DNA from: an uncultured Clostridia bacterium
GTDB lineage: Bacteria > Bacillota > Clostridia > Christensenellales > Borkfalkiaceae
NCBI GenBank assembly: GCA_934272745.1
Contig: CAKQSI010000019.1
Span: forward strand, 1-43,106
Reading direction: 5' to 3'
DNA length: 43,106 nucleotides
Position numbers and translations under genes: made by a program. Positions 1 to 8,763 of the stretch are shown in pieces. Below the pieces are notes generated by a model. It was not told the DNA's origin. It did no database searches and was given only the letters and a program-made list of their open reading frames with translations. Every line of letters begins with the position of its first letter. Within the stretch, counting starts at the first letter, position 1.

Positions 1-169
1 GCTGACTGTTTGGTGCATTTATTTCTAAATGCTAAAATTGACAGAAACATTCTTGTTCTCTCTTTCGGCTGAACCTTCCGGTTCAACTTCTCGAGTTCTT
101 TGATATTTCCTTCTATTCGATTTTTAATCTACCCTTCCGGACTGCGTCCGGCGCCGTCTTTCCGACAGC
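1..169 (-). ncRNA. Probable rRNA operon leader (5' part only, runs off left edge)
   Basis: Downstream of a near-consensus promoter there is no ORF on the minus strand. Instead the RNA would form three clean hairpins: 137-151 (CCGGAC/GTCCGG), 71-84 (GAACC-GGAA-GGTTC, a GNRA tetraloop) and 15-32 (GCATTTA-GAAA-TAAATGC, another GNRA tetraloop), separated by AT-rich linkers. Such a leader, with an A-tract-rich upstream region, is typical of rRNA operons; the 16S gene would begin just left of base 1. A window edge at this place also fits an assembly break at a multicopy rRNA operon. The rRNA itself is not in the window, so this is inference; a different structured RNA or long 5' UTR is possible. 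Confidence 0.55.
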
Positions 170-175
170 TTGCTC

Positions 176-204
176 ATTCTATCACATCTATCTAACTTTG
201 TCAA
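176..204 (-). promoter_or_regulatory. Strong sigma-A promoter (probable rRNA promoter)
   Basis: On the minus strand the -35 box TTGACA is at 199-204 and the -10 box TAGAAT at 176-181, with a 17-nt spacer. The 45 bases upstream (205-250) are runs of A on the minus strand, resembling an UP element. It fires leftward out of the window. Confidence 0.8.
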
Positions 205-462
205 CTGTTTTTTTAAGGTTTTTTTGATTTTTTTCGACAACTTTTTTAAAGGCGGGAATTTACCCCCCCGTTTTTCGGGCGGAAACGAGTCGTCCCCCTC
301 CTCGTTTTTTCATAAAAACCGCACATACTGCCGCGCCTTTATTATATTATATATTTATGTCGCGCGCGAGCGGAAACGCCGACCCGAAAAACAACCGAAG
401 CAACAGAGTCGGCATAAAACCATTTCCGAGCCGGTCGCCCCCAAAAAAAAGTTTTCCGATAC
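205..462. other. Gene-free spacer between the EamA gene and the left-edge promoter
   Basis: No convincing ORF on either strand. The part next to 204 is an A/T-tract block that probably acts as an UP element. A TATAAT-like stretch near 341-351 lacks a partner -35 box, so I do not call it a promoter. Confidence 0.5.
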
Positions 463-494
463 AAAAACGCGGCGAACGTAAAAACGCCCGCCGC
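463..494 (-). terminator. Rho-independent terminator of the EamA transporter gene
   Basis: About 30 nt after the stop of the gene ending at 525. On the minus strand a ten-pair stem (469-478 with 485-494, outer six pairs GCGGCG/CGCCGC, two G-U pairs inside) is followed by GTTTTTG. Confidence 0.7.
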
Positions 495-524
495 AAAATA
501 AATTATTCTTTTATCGGAAAATAC

Positions 525-1568
525 TTATTTCTTTTTATCGAAACCCTTATCTGCATTTTCGGAAGGCTCCGTCTCTCCCGGAAGCGCATTGTCAGGATTT
601 TTCGCCGAAGCATCGTTTGCGCCGGAAATTTTCTCCGAAACACCCGGCACACCGCCGGAACCCGCCCCCGCACCGTCGGGGCTTACCAGCCGCGGTTTTT
701 TGCGAAAGAACTCCAGTTGCGTTTCCCCCACGATGACGGCGATAAAGATGAGCGGGAAGCCGATAATCTGGTTTAACCCGAATTTTTCGTGATAGAACAG
801 CGCGGAAAACAGCGTGCCGAACACCGCTTCCAGACTTAAAATGAGCGAAGTCTGCGTTGCCGGGACGACCTTTTGCCCCACGGTTTGCAGCCACTGCGTG
901 CCGCAGGTTGCAAAAAACGCGAGGTACAGAATAGAAATAATTTCCCTGCCGCCGAACGAAATTTCTACATGCGGCAACTCGAAAATGCCCGAAACGAGGA
1001 AAAATGCGACCGAGCAGACGGCAAGTTCAATCATAATCAGTTGAAACGCGTCTTCTTCCCGATAGCGGGTGAGGAAAATCATCTGCAGCGCATAGAAAAA
1101 CCCGCTGAACACGGTAAGCGCGTCGCCGATCGCAAGCCCTTCGCCGCTGCCGAACGACACGATCAGAACGCCGATCACGCAGACGACCGCCGCGATGACG
1201 TTGTACCGGTTGGGACGTTTTTTGTCGAACGCCCAGGCAAGAAAAGGAACCATCGCCGTATAAGTTGCGGTCAGAAAAGAATTTTTGGACGGCGTGGTGT
1301 ATTTCAAGCCGATGGTCTGCACGCCGTAGGCGCACGCCAGAACGACGCCCAAAAAAAGTCCGCGAAGAAAAGTGGTCCTGGACATGCGGATTTTTTTCGG
1401 CAGAACCAATAAAAGAACCAGAAAAGCGAAGGAAAAGCGCAGCGCGAGGACGAAGCATGCCGGAAGCGCGTCGATGGTGTTCTTCAGGATAAAGAACGAC
1501 GTCCCCCAGATCAGCGTTGCGAGAAGAATTGCCCCTTTTCCGAGCCAAATTTTTTGATTGTCCGTCAT
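525..1568 (-). CDS. EamA/DMT-family transporter with a low-complexity C-terminal tail
   Basis: A 347-residue integral membrane protein of the drug/metabolite transporter superfamily; ten hydrophobic segments in two EamA halves, opening with the family-typical LATLIWGTSFF stretch in TM1. Substrate cannot be told from sequence. The reading frame stays open to 1688, but I place the start at 1568 because a GAGGTGAG ribosome site sits just upstream and because the ATG at 1688 lies beside the -10 box of the promoter at 1679-1707, so it could not be transcribed. The last 60 or so residues (after FFRKKPR) are a hydrophilic Gly/Pro/Ser/Glu/Lys tail not expected in the family. Single gene with its own promoter and terminator. 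The family call is firm; function is not. Confidence 0.88.
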   Translation of the reverse strand: MTDNQKIWLGKGAILLATLIWGTSFFILKNTIDALPACFVLALRFSFAFLVLLLVLPKKIRMSRTTFLRGLFLGVVLACAYGVQTIGLKYTTPSKNSFLTATYTAMVPFLAWAFDKKRPNRYNVIAAVVCVIGVLIVSFGSGEGLAIGDALTVFSGFFYALQMIFLTRYREEDAFQLIMIELAVCSVAFFLVSGIFELPHVEISFGGREIISILYLAFFATCGTQWLQTVGQKVVPATQTSLILSLEAVFGTLFSALFYHEKFGLNQIIGFPLIFIAVIVGETQLEFFRKKPRLVSPDGAGAGSGGVPGVSEKISGANDASAKNPDNALPGETEPSENADKGFDKKK

Positions 1569-1678
1569 ACACTCACCTCGATCCGACCCCGTCCGGGGAA
1601 TTTCACACCAGCTGCGACGGGAAGCCCCACGAAAAAGCCGCGGCAAACGAATTTCTTCTCTCATTCTCTCCGTCAAAA

Positions 1679-1707
1679 AGTATACCACACTTAAAGCAAA
1701 ACCTCAA
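1679..1707 (-). promoter_or_regulatory. Sigma-A promoter of the EamA transporter gene
   Basis: Minus strand: -35 TTGAGG at 1702-1707, 17-nt spacer, -10 TATACT at 1679-1684. It implies a leader of about 100 nt, which contains a small hairpin CCCC-ggac-GGGG about 20 nt before the start. Confidence 0.75.
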
Positions 1708-2217
1708 CTAAAGGAAAACCGAAATTTTTTGTTTTTAAAAATTTTTCCCGAAAACCGCGGAATATCACAGCCGATTTTTCATAGCGACGCCTTTTATCCC
1801 CCTTTTTACCGTATTGCCCATATGGAAAGAAATTTTAAAAGCCGCGGAATATCGTCATAAGAAAGCCGCCCGCCGCGGAAATTCCGCGGCGGGCGGCTCT
1901 GTCACGATAACGAACCCCTGCCAATAAAAATACCCCGCTGCAATGAATACGCCCTGCCGCCACCCCATCAATCGGACGACAGAACAAGATAAAAACCCCG
2001 CGGGAGGGCAACTCAGCAGGAATGGAACGCGGCGCCGCAAGAACGGAACGCGGCGCAAACACAACCGCGGCGGAGCGGAAACTTTCCGCCCCGCCGCATA
2101 GGAAAATCGCAGCAAGCCCCGCGGGAAAACCACTGCAAACCCCACGTGTTTCCCTTGCGAAAGACCCGCACTATTCATCAAAACAACCCGATCTGCAGCA
2201 TCCCGATCGTTTTTTCG
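1708..2217. other. Gene-free region with repeats and a hairpin
   Basis: No supportable ORF. It holds two copies of the 12-mer CCGCGGAATATC (1755-1766 and 1842-1853), followed directly by a strong hairpin that reuses the CCGCGGAA motif (1865-1897). The stretch 1900-2217, downstream of the lipoprotein stop, shows nothing else I recognise. Confidence 0.5.
1865..1897 (-). terminator. 14-bp perfect hairpin, possible 3' end of the lipoprotein transcript
   Basis: GC-only stem 1865-1878 with 1884-1897, loop of five. On the minus strand it is followed by CTTTCTTATG, a weak U-tract; on the plus strand there is none. It lies 320 nt past the lipoprotein stop, so a terminator role is uncertain; it may be a repeat-derived palindrome. 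Confidence 0.4.
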
Positions 2218-4680
2218 TTACCACACGGTCGGTACGCCGTCCACGTAGCGCCAGCAACCTTCCGCCTCGGTTTCGCTGTAGAAATACATCGTTGCGTTCG
2301 AGATATCCACGCGGGAAGTAATAACGTACCCCTCTTCCAGATGATCCGACAAAATCGAAACCTTTTCGAAATCCTCTTTCGTCCCGCCGTAAAACACCGA
2401 CTGCAGACGATCGCAGGAAGAAAACGCTTCCATCCCGAGCGCCTTTACCTGCGCCCCGATAACCACCCATTCGAGATTTTTCGCCCGGCGGAACGCACTT
2501 TCTTCTATTCTGGTAACGTTCGCCCCGACGGTCAGCGATTTTATCCCCGTGCAATCCATAAAGAGAGCGCGGGAATAAACGGTTACCCCACCCGGAACGG
2601 GAATACTTTGCAAAGAAACACATCCGGCAAACGCAAACCCTTCAACAGTTTTAACCTGAGAACCGTAAACCACGTTTTCCAAAAGAGCACAGTCCTTAAA
2701 CGCACCCCATTCCACCTTAACGATATTTTCGGGAAGGGTAATACTTCTGAGCGATCCGCAAGCGGAAAACATGTACGAAGGAACCGACGCAAGACCCGCT
2801 CCGAGCGAAATATCCGTCAATGCGTCGCACCCCTGAAACGCATACCACCCGACAGTCTTTACCGCATCCGGCAACAAGAGGGACGTAATGGTCCTGCACT
2901 CCTGAAACGCCGCCTGACCGATTTCCGTCAAGCCCGCAGGGAACGTAACCGCTTCCAGTTTTTCGCATCCGTAAAACGCACGATCTCCGATAACTTTTAA
3001 CTTTTCCGGAAAAACAATCTCCTTCAGACCGCTGCAGTTTTGAAATGCCCGCTTCCCGATCTGCGTCAGACCGGTATTTTCAAGATGAACCGAAAGCAGC
3101 GAAACGCATTCCGAAAACGCATTATCGCCGAGTTCTGTCAATCCGTCGGGAATTGACAGGTTAGCCAGCGCGGAACACCCGGCAAACGCATTGGTTCCGA
3201 TTTCGGTCAACCGCGCGGAAAAAGACACTTCCGCAAGCGAAACGCACCCATAAAACGCCCAGTCGGAAACGCTTGTCACTTTTTCACCCAACCGTACGGA
3301 ACGCAAATTTTCCGAGCGGGAAAAAGCGCCTTCTTCCACCAGATAAACCGAATCGGAAAGAACAGCCTCCTGCAATCCGCAATCTTTAAACGCATATTTT
3401 TCAACAACGCGTAAACCTTCGGGCAGAGCAACGTTTTGCAGCAACGACCGCCCGTCAAACGCGTACGCGCCGATTTTTACCACGTCCGCCGGAATCTCCG
3501 TCACGGCGCCGCCGAGAACCAGAGTATGGTCGGCTTTCCGCACCATACAGTTGCCGACGGAAAGAAAATCGGCGTTTTCCGTCGAAACTTCCACCGAGGA
3601 AAGCGCACCGCACCCGCTGAACACACCGGTGCCCAGCGTCCGCAATCCTTTGCCGAACCGTACGGAAGAAAGCGCTATACAATGATAAAACGCGTAATCT
3701 TCGATGCCCCTTACCGTATCCGGCAAAGACACCGTTTCCAGACTCTGGCAGTCGTTAAACGCGCTGTAACCGATGGATTCCACCCCTTCTTTAAATTCGA
3801 CGTCTTTCAACGCAAAGCAATTGTAAAAGGCGTTTTCCGCAATTGTCCTGAGCGACGCGGGGAAATTGATTTTCCGAAGATCGTAGCAATTGTAGAACGC
3901 GTAGGTGTCGATTTTGACAATATTTTGTCCCAAAACGACTTCGCTCATTTTTTTCGCGGATAGAGCGTACGACGAAATCGTAACGACCTTTCTGCCGTTG
4001 TATTCGTCCGGGACGATAATCGTATCGCGCGAACCGTAATAACCGACGACGGCATATCCGCCAAGGCTGCGGTCATAATCGAACTGCATTCCTTCGATAT
4101 AGGAATCGAATTTCGCTTCCAGAACGGCGTCTTCCGTCCCCTGCCAGACGCTGCCGTTTTCGATTTTTTCGCCGTTCAGGTACCAGCCGAGAAATTCGCC
4201 GTAAGCATAAGTAGCCTCCGGAAGTTCCAGCCGTTCGCCCGTGCGGACGACGACGGTTTTGATCTCCACTTTTCCAAGTCCGGCGCGGAGGGTCAGCACG
4301 CATTCCGCCCCCGGCGTGGGGGAAACGGTCGGCTCGGCAGACGGCTCTGCCGTCGGACTGACCGAAGGCTCCGCCGTAGGAGAAACGGGAGGTTCGCTCG
4401 GCGTTTCCGTAGGCAGGATCGTCGGTTCTGGCGAAGGATTGCCGGACGGAAGTCCTCCCGGCTGCTCCGTCGGAGCAAGCGTGGGGTCAGCGCTCGGCAG
4501 CGCGGGTTTCCCCGGTTCGCTTACGGAAGGCGCCGTCGTCGGCGCCGAAACGCTTTGCCCCGGCGTTACCGAAACGCCGGGCGCGGGATCTTTTTTTCCG
4601 CAGGCCGCGGCAAAAAGCATGGTCGCAGCGAAAAACGTGGCGAGCAGACACTTTACCGCGTGCATTTTGTTTTGTTTCAT
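2218..4680 (-). CDS. BspA-like leucine-rich-repeat (LRR_5) surface lipoprotein
   Basis: Predicted 820-residue lipoprotein. Residues 1-27 are a lipoprotein signal peptide ending in the lipobox FAAAC, so Cys27 would be lipidated and the protein anchored on the outer face of the membrane. Residues about 33-125 are a Pro/Ser/Thr/Glu linker with PTAEPS-type repeats. About 127-190 resemble an InlB/Listeria-Bacteroides beta-grasp repeat (GWYLNGE core). From about 200 to 780 there are some 22 LRR_5 units with the AF-x-x-C signature (for example AFYNC, AFQNC), as in BspA/internalin-like adhesins. The C-terminus ends in WRYVDGVPTVW, common in such proteins. Start supported by AGGAGG six bases before the ATG. 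Role in adhesion or polysaccharide binding is inferred from family only. Confidence 0.92.
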   Translation of the reverse strand: MKQNKMHAVKCLLATFFAATMLFAAACGKKDPAPGVSVTPGQSVSAPTTAPSVSEPGKPALPSADPTLAPTEQPGGLPSGNPSPEPTILPTETPSEPPVSPTAEPSVSPTAEPSAEPTVSPTPGAECVLTLRAGLGKVEIKTVVVRTGERLELPEATYAYGEFLGWYLNGEKIENGSVWQGTEDAVLEAKFDSYIEGMQFDYDRSLGGYAVVGYYGSRDTIIVPDEYNGRKVVTISSYALSAKKMSEVVLGQNIVKIDTYAFYNCYDLRKINFPASLRTIAENAFYNCFALKDVEFKEGVESIGYSAFNDCQSLETVSLPDTVRGIEDYAFYHCIALSSVRFGKGLRTLGTGVFSGCGALSSVEVSTENADFLSVGNCMVRKADHTLVLGGAVTEIPADVVKIGAYAFDGRSLLQNVALPEGLRVVEKYAFKDCGLQEAVLSDSVYLVEEGAFSRSENLRSVRLGEKVTSVSDWAFYGCVSLAEVSFSARLTEIGTNAFAGCSALANLSIPDGLTELGDNAFSECVSLLSVHLENTGLTQIGKRAFQNCSGLKEIVFPEKLKVIGDRAFYGCEKLEAVTFPAGLTEIGQAAFQECRTITSLLLPDAVKTVGWYAFQGCDALTDISLGAGLASVPSYMFSACGSLRSITLPENIVKVEWGAFKDCALLENVVYGSQVKTVEGFAFAGCVSLQSIPVPGGVTVYSRALFMDCTGIKSLTVGANVTRIEESAFRRAKNLEWVVIGAQVKALGMEAFSSCDRLQSVFYGGTKEDFEKVSILSDHLEEGYVITSRVDISNATMYFYSETEAEGCWRYVDGVPTVW

Positions 4681-4984
4681 CCTTTTCCTCCTGTCGGGAA
4701 TCGAAAATCGTTCGATTTTTGCAAAGCGATATGCGTTTTTCGTATCAACGCCGGCAAGTCGTCTCCGGATTTTTCCCCGTTTGGGCGGCGCGGGATCTGC
4801 GCCCGATTCCCTGATTTATTCCTTTTTATCTTTCGCAATCGGTTTGCGCCTTCAGCATAACGAAAGGGCGCGCCGATTACAATGGCTTTTTGTATAGAAT
4901 TTACGGCAAAAAGTTACCTTTACAAAGAATTCCGTTAGCAACGTAACGATTCCGGCACAAGATTCCGCGAAAATCGTACCCGAG
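4681..4984. other. Intergenic region upstream of the lipoprotein
   Basis: No ORF. Probably carries the lipoprotein promoter, but I find only a weak candidate (TTTGTA-17-TAAATT, about 4895-4925, minus strand). No clear terminator for the dehydrogenase upstream. Confidence 0.4.
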
Positions 4985-5776
4985 TCAATCTTTCTTTTTG
5001 TTTAACTTCTGCTGCCGCAGCCAGATTTTCATTACCAAAGAGTGCGGCAACACCTTGCACGCCGCAGCCTGCGCCCGCGCCACAAAGCCGTATTTGCTGA
5101 CCCCTTTCCCCTTTTTGAGATCGGAAAACGCACGACGTACCACCTTTTTCGGGTCATACATCGCCGTATACTTCTTTACGACCGGCTCTTTGCCGGCTTC
5201 GGTTTTCGTCACCGCCCGATCGAAAAACGCGGTCTTTGTCCAGAACGGGCAAACGGCGGTCACTTTAATTTTGCGGGGTTTCAGTTCTTCCCGCAGCGCA
5301 CGCGAAAAACTCAGCACGTACGCCTTACTTGCGGCATAAACCGCAATGTACGGCACCGGCTGAAAAGCCGCGACCGAAGCGATCTGCATAATCTCCCCGC
5401 CCGCTTTCATATACGGAAGCGCCAGCATCGTCAGCGCGGTAAGCGCGCGGCAATTCAGATCCACCATACCCAGCGAGTCCTGCAAAGGAATTTTTTCCAC
5501 CGCCTCAAACTTGCCGTAACCGCTGCAATTGGCAAGAAAAGATATCTCCGGCTGCGCTTCTTTCAGCATTTCGGAAAGGATTTCAATCGATTCTTCCCGC
5601 GAAAGATCGAGCGAAATCGTCCTGACGGGAAAAGGATACCCCTGTTTTAAGGCGGAAAGGCGCTCCTCGTTCCGTGCAATCGCCCACACTTCGTCATATG
5701 TCCCGTGCGAGGGAAGTATCGTAAAAACTTCTTTTCCGATCCCGGAAGAAGCCCCCGTTACAATTGCGATTTTCAT
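4985..5776 (-). CDS. Short-chain dehydrogenase/reductase (SDR)
   Basis: 263 residues, the usual SDR length. The nucleotide-binding motif TGASSGIG is at residues 7-14, NCSGYG occupies the NAG-type position, and the catalytic Tyr-x3-Lys is seen as YAASK. It is thus an NAD(P)-dependent oxidoreductase of the classical SDR class; similar proteins act on fatty acyl, steroid or short keto substrates, which cannot be resolved here. The frame is open to 5902, but the extra 42 residues are not SDR-like and that ATG falls at the transcription start of the promoter at 5911-5939, so I use 5776, preceded by AGGGGGA. Monocistronic. Confidence 0.9.
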   Translation of the reverse strand: MKIAIVTGASSGIGKEVFTILPSHGTYDEVWAIARNEERLSALKQGYPFPVRTISLDLSREESIEILSEMLKEAQPEISFLANCSGYGKFEAVEKIPLQDSLGMVDLNCRALTALTMLALPYMKAGGEIMQIASVAAFQPVPYIAVYAASKAYVLSFSRALREELKPRKIKVTAVCPFWTKTAFFDRAVTKTEAGKEPVVKKYTAMYDPKKVVRRAFSDLKKGKGVSKYGFVARAQAAACKVLPHSLVMKIWLRQQKLNKKKD

Positions 5777-5910
5777 ACCCACGTCCCCCTGTTTTTTGGA
5801 ACCGCCGCAGGGCGAACGCCCCACGCTTTTCCCCAAATTTATTGCAAAAACTTCTGCCTGCACCGGCAAGCCCCGCGCGGGCGGAACTCCGTTTTCCCGC
5901 ATTCGGATTT

Positions 5911-5939
5911 ATTATACCTTTTTACGAAAACGTTGTCAA
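5911..5939 (-). promoter_or_regulatory. Consensus sigma-A promoter of the SDR gene
   Basis: Minus strand: perfect -35 TTGACA at 5934-5939, 17-nt spacer, perfect -10 TATAAT at 5911-5916. It gives a leader of about 128 nt with a GGGCG/CGCCC hairpin. A perfect match on both boxes is unusual for a housekeeping SDR gene. Confidence 0.85.
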
Positions 5940-6309
5940 TAAAAAGATGAATTTTATCCCGCTTTGCAGAGAACATTTTCTCCGCCCATGCGCCATTTCT
6001 GCAACACTCCGGCAGACAAAAGCCGCGCGGAAAGGTTCCGCACCAAAAACCTGCCCATTTCCGCAATAAATCCGGCAGACAAAAGCCGTGCGGAGGGCAA
6101 GTATTCCTTGCTCCCCGCACGGCAAATGAAAATCGATCGATTTTTGCCCGAAATTTCGTCCCGAAAGATTTCTGCTTCGGAAATTCCGTCCGTCTTCCGC
6201 CGGCAGGATTTTCCGAAGCAAACCTGAAAATTCCGCCGAATGCCGATCGGAAATTTCCGTTCCTTAAGATCTTTGCCGACCGAAAACTTCCGCCGACCCG
6301 CGATTGCCC
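5940..6309. other. Gene-free region made of degenerate repeats
   Basis: No real ORF; apparent small frames here repeat themselves because the DNA does. Contains the 62-nt direct repeat (5993-6094), then many variants of CGGAAATTTCCG / GGCGGAATTTTC up to 6305, including a hairpin with a ten-pair stem (6174-6183 with 6210-6219, GCTTCGGAAA/TTTCCGAAGC). Confidence 0.6.
5993..6094. repeat. 62-nt-period direct repeat, two copies
   Basis: Copy 1 at 5993-6031 and copy 2 at 6055-6094 share CCATTTC-GCAA followed by CCGGCAGACAAAAGCCG and GCGGA; the 17-base core is identical. The intervening bases are more diverged. Confidence 0.8.
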
Positions 6310-7233
6310 TTATTCTCCGCCGAAAAAGCCGAGAAGCCCGATCCCGATCACCGCAACGACAATGGCGAGATAGTGTTTCCAGGACAGTTTTTCCTTTAAG
6401 AACACTCTGCCCCAGATCACCGAAAGCGCGCAGTAGCAGGAGATGATGGGCGCCGCGGCAACCGCGTTCGACCCGATGGCGAAAATATAGGCAAACTGCC
6501 CGACCGTTTCGCAAACGGCGCCGCCCAGTTTGGGCAGTTCGCGCTTAATCGAAAGGTGCCGTTCCTTCTTGATCAAAAACACGTAAATCGCAGCAGCCAC
6601 GCCCATAAACAGGAACGTGAGTTCGTACGCCACGTTGGCAACTTCTTCGTCCAGCACTTCTAAAATAAAGGTATCCGCAACCGTGCCCGCCGCGTCGATG
6701 ATAAGGTACAGAATGGGCAGCACGATGGCGATCCAACTTTTTGCGTATTTGATATTGGCGTGTTCCTGTCGCAGGGCGCGGATTTCGTCGTCTTCCCTGC
6801 TTTCCACAATGCCGAGCGCAAGCACGCCCGCCGCGCAGAACGCGATCCCGACGATGGTACCGACCAGTTGCCCCGTCCCTTCGATTCCCGCACGGGAGAA
6901 GAAGAAAATAATCAGGAACAGCGCCGCCGCCGCCCCCGAAGTGTTGCAGATGGGCGACGAAACCGAAAGTTCGATGTATCTTAGCGCGATATATCCCATG
7001 ACCATTGCCCCGATGTAGAGCAGCGAAGCGGGCAGATAGGTCAAAATGGCGGAAAACGTAATTTTTACCCCGCCGAACGCAATTTCGTACCCCGCGTGGA
7101 GTCCCATGACAAGCCCCACCGCGATCACCATTTTCCAATGGCTGTTTTTGTCGTCCGGGCGGGAGCCGATTTTACTGAAAAGATCCGAGCCGCTCCAAAA
7201 AAGGAGGGCAACCAATGCAAATATAAACCACAT
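6310..7233 (-). CDS. EamA/DMT-family transporter
   Basis: 307 residues, ten predicted membrane segments, two EamA halves; opens MWFIFALVALLFWSGSDLFSK and ends just after the last helix, so it lacks a tail. Of the uncharacterised DMT class; may carry an amino acid or metabolite. Ribosome site is weak (GACGGA). It is the last gene of a co-directional group (AbrB-type regulator, methionine gamma-lyase-family enzyme, this transporter) with gaps of 250 and 200 nt, so co-transcription is possible but not shown. Export or uptake of a sulfur amino acid would fit the neighbour, as inference only. Confidence 0.85.
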   Translation of the reverse strand: MWFIFALVALLFWSGSDLFSKIGSRPDDKNSHWKMVIAVGLVMGLHAGYEIAFGGVKITFSAILTYLPASLLYIGAMVMGYIALRYIELSVSSPICNTSGAAAALFLIIFFFSRAGIEGTGQLVGTIVGIAFCAAGVLALGIVESREDDEIRALRQEHANIKYAKSWIAIVLPILYLIIDAAGTVADTFILEVLDEEVANVAYELTFLFMGVAAAIYVFLIKKERHLSIKRELPKLGGAVCETVGQFAYIFAIGSNAVAAAPIISCYCALSVIWGRVFLKEKLSWKHYLAIVVAVIGIGLLGFFGGE

Positions 7234-7430
7234 AATATTTTTTTCCGTCGTATTTTTCGTTTGTATTTTTTGAATTTTGCTCGTTTTTCGCGAACCGTTC
7301 CCCGTTTTCGGGAACGTTTCCCTCTTTTACGCCGCTTCCACCTGCCGGATCGTCCAACCGTCAACCGGGATACGGTTCACGCATTCCGCCTGCCGGGTCT
7401 GAGTCTGACCGGGGGCGTTTACCCGGCGGA

Positions 7431-8708
7431 TTACAGCTTGACCAGTCCCGCTTCCAGCATTTTCTGGAGGGAAGACATCACACCCAGTTTTGCGTGGGCA
7501 AAGGTCAGCCCGCCCTGAAAATACACCGCAAACGGCGGGCGCACCGGACCGTCGCAGGAAAGTTCGATAGACGACCCCTGCACGAACGCGCCGGCAGCCA
7601 TGATCACGTCGTCGTCATAACCCGCCATGGGGTACGGAATGGGCGTCACGAAACTGTCCACGGGCGCCGCCGCCTGCACGCCGCGGCAAAACGCCACCAT
7701 CGCGTCCTTGCTTTTCAGTTCGATCGACTGAATGATGTCGTGCCGGTCTTCCGCAGCGCCCGGCACGACGTGGAAGCCCAGTTCTTCGTAAACCGCCGCC
7801 GCGAAAATAGCGCCCTTGAGCGAGGAAGCCACCACCGTCGGCGCAAGAAAGAATCCTTGGTACAGCGCGGTCATCACACCGAGATTCGCGCCGACTTCCA
7901 GTCCGAGTCCCGGGGAAGTCAGCCGGTATGCGCAGCGTTCGATCAGATCTTTTCTCCCTGCAATATATCCGCCTATAGGCGCCAGTCCCCCGCCCGGGTT
8001 TTTAATCAGCGAACCCACGATCATATCCGCACCCACCTCGGACGGTTCGGACTTTTCCACGAATTCACCGTAGCAGTTGTCCACCATGCAGATGACGTCC
8101 GGTTTGCGTTTTTTGACAAACGCTATGAGTTTTCCGATCTCTTCCACCGAATAAGAAGGGCGCATGCGGTACCCTTTAGAACGCTGAATGGTCACCAGTT
8201 TCGTCTTTTCGTTCAGCGCTTTCGCGATGTTTTCGTAATCGAACGCGCCGTCTTCCAGAAGTTCGACTTCGCGGTAACTGACGCCCGACTCCTTCAGCGA
8301 ACAGGGGCAATCGCGAATGCCGATGACCTCTTCCAACGTGTCGTACGGTCTGCCCACGGGGGAAAGCAGTTCGTCGCCGGGCAGCAGGTTTGCCGCCAGC
8401 GCCAGATACAGCGCGTGCGTGCCGCAGGTGATTTGCGGGCGAACCAGCGCCGCTTCCGTGCCGAACACGGTCGCGTAGACCTGTTCCAGCGTGTCGCGCC
8501 CCACGTCGTCGTGTCCGTACCCCGTCGTCGGCACGAAACAGGCGGACGACACGCGGTTTTTCTGCATACCGTACACCACTTTTGCCTGATTATATTCCGC
8601 TACTTCGTCGATTTTCTGAAAGCGCGGCTTGAGTTTTTCCAAGATCCGCTCCGAGTAATTTAACACTGCGGGGCTGATGCCCAGCTTTTCGTAAATTTCC
8701 ATTTCCAT
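7431..8708 (-). CDS. Methionine gamma-lyase-family PLP enzyme (aluminium-resistance-protein family)
   Basis: 425 residues, fold-type I PLP enzyme of the family annotated as Met_gamma_lyase / aluminium resistance protein in Bacillota. Visible marks: FVPTTGYGHDD near residue 58, the cofactor-binding Asp in CMVDNCYGE (about 210), and the Schiff-base lysine probably K236 in SLIKNPGGG; a second lysine sits in QRSKGYRMRP (178). Expected chemistry is a sulfur-amino-acid lyase, but family members are poorly tested. Start at 8708 follows GGGAG; an alternative ATG is two codons in. Lies downstream of the AbrB-type regulator and upstream of a DMT transporter. Confidence 0.9.
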   Translation of the reverse strand: MEMEIYEKLGISPAVLNYSERILEKLKPRFQKIDEVAEYNQAKVVYGMQKNRVSSACFVPTTGYGHDDVGRDTLEQVYATVFGTEAALVRPQITCGTHALYLALAANLLPGDELLSPVGRPYDTLEEVIGIRDCPCSLKESGVSYREVELLEDGAFDYENIAKALNEKTKLVTIQRSKGYRMRPSYSVEEIGKLIAFVKKRKPDVICMVDNCYGEFVEKSEPSEVGADMIVGSLIKNPGGGLAPIGGYIAGRKDLIERCAYRLTSPGLGLEVGANLGVMTALYQGFFLAPTVVASSLKGAIFAAAVYEELGFHVVPGAAEDRHDIIQSIELKSKDAMVAFCRGVQAAAPVDSFVTPIPYPMAGYDDDVIMAAGAFVQGSSIELSCDGPVRPPFAVYFQGGLTFAHAKLGVMSSLQKMLEAGLVKL

Positions 8709-8763
8709 ATCTGCTCCCGAAAGGCTGCCTGCCTTTCTCTTTCGTTTTGCTCTTTTAATTTTT

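Noticed and set aside
341..351. TATAAT-like stretches as a second rRNA promoter
   Set aside because: No -35 box at the right distance on either strand.
4241..4897. 218-codon plus-strand frame opposite the lipoprotein
   Set aside because: It is the shadow of the Pro/Ser/Thr linker of the lipoprotein gene and lacks its own signals.
5777..5902. 42-codon N-terminal extension of the SDR
   Set aside because: Its ATG coincides with the predicted transcription start and the residues precede the normal SDR start without family resemblance.
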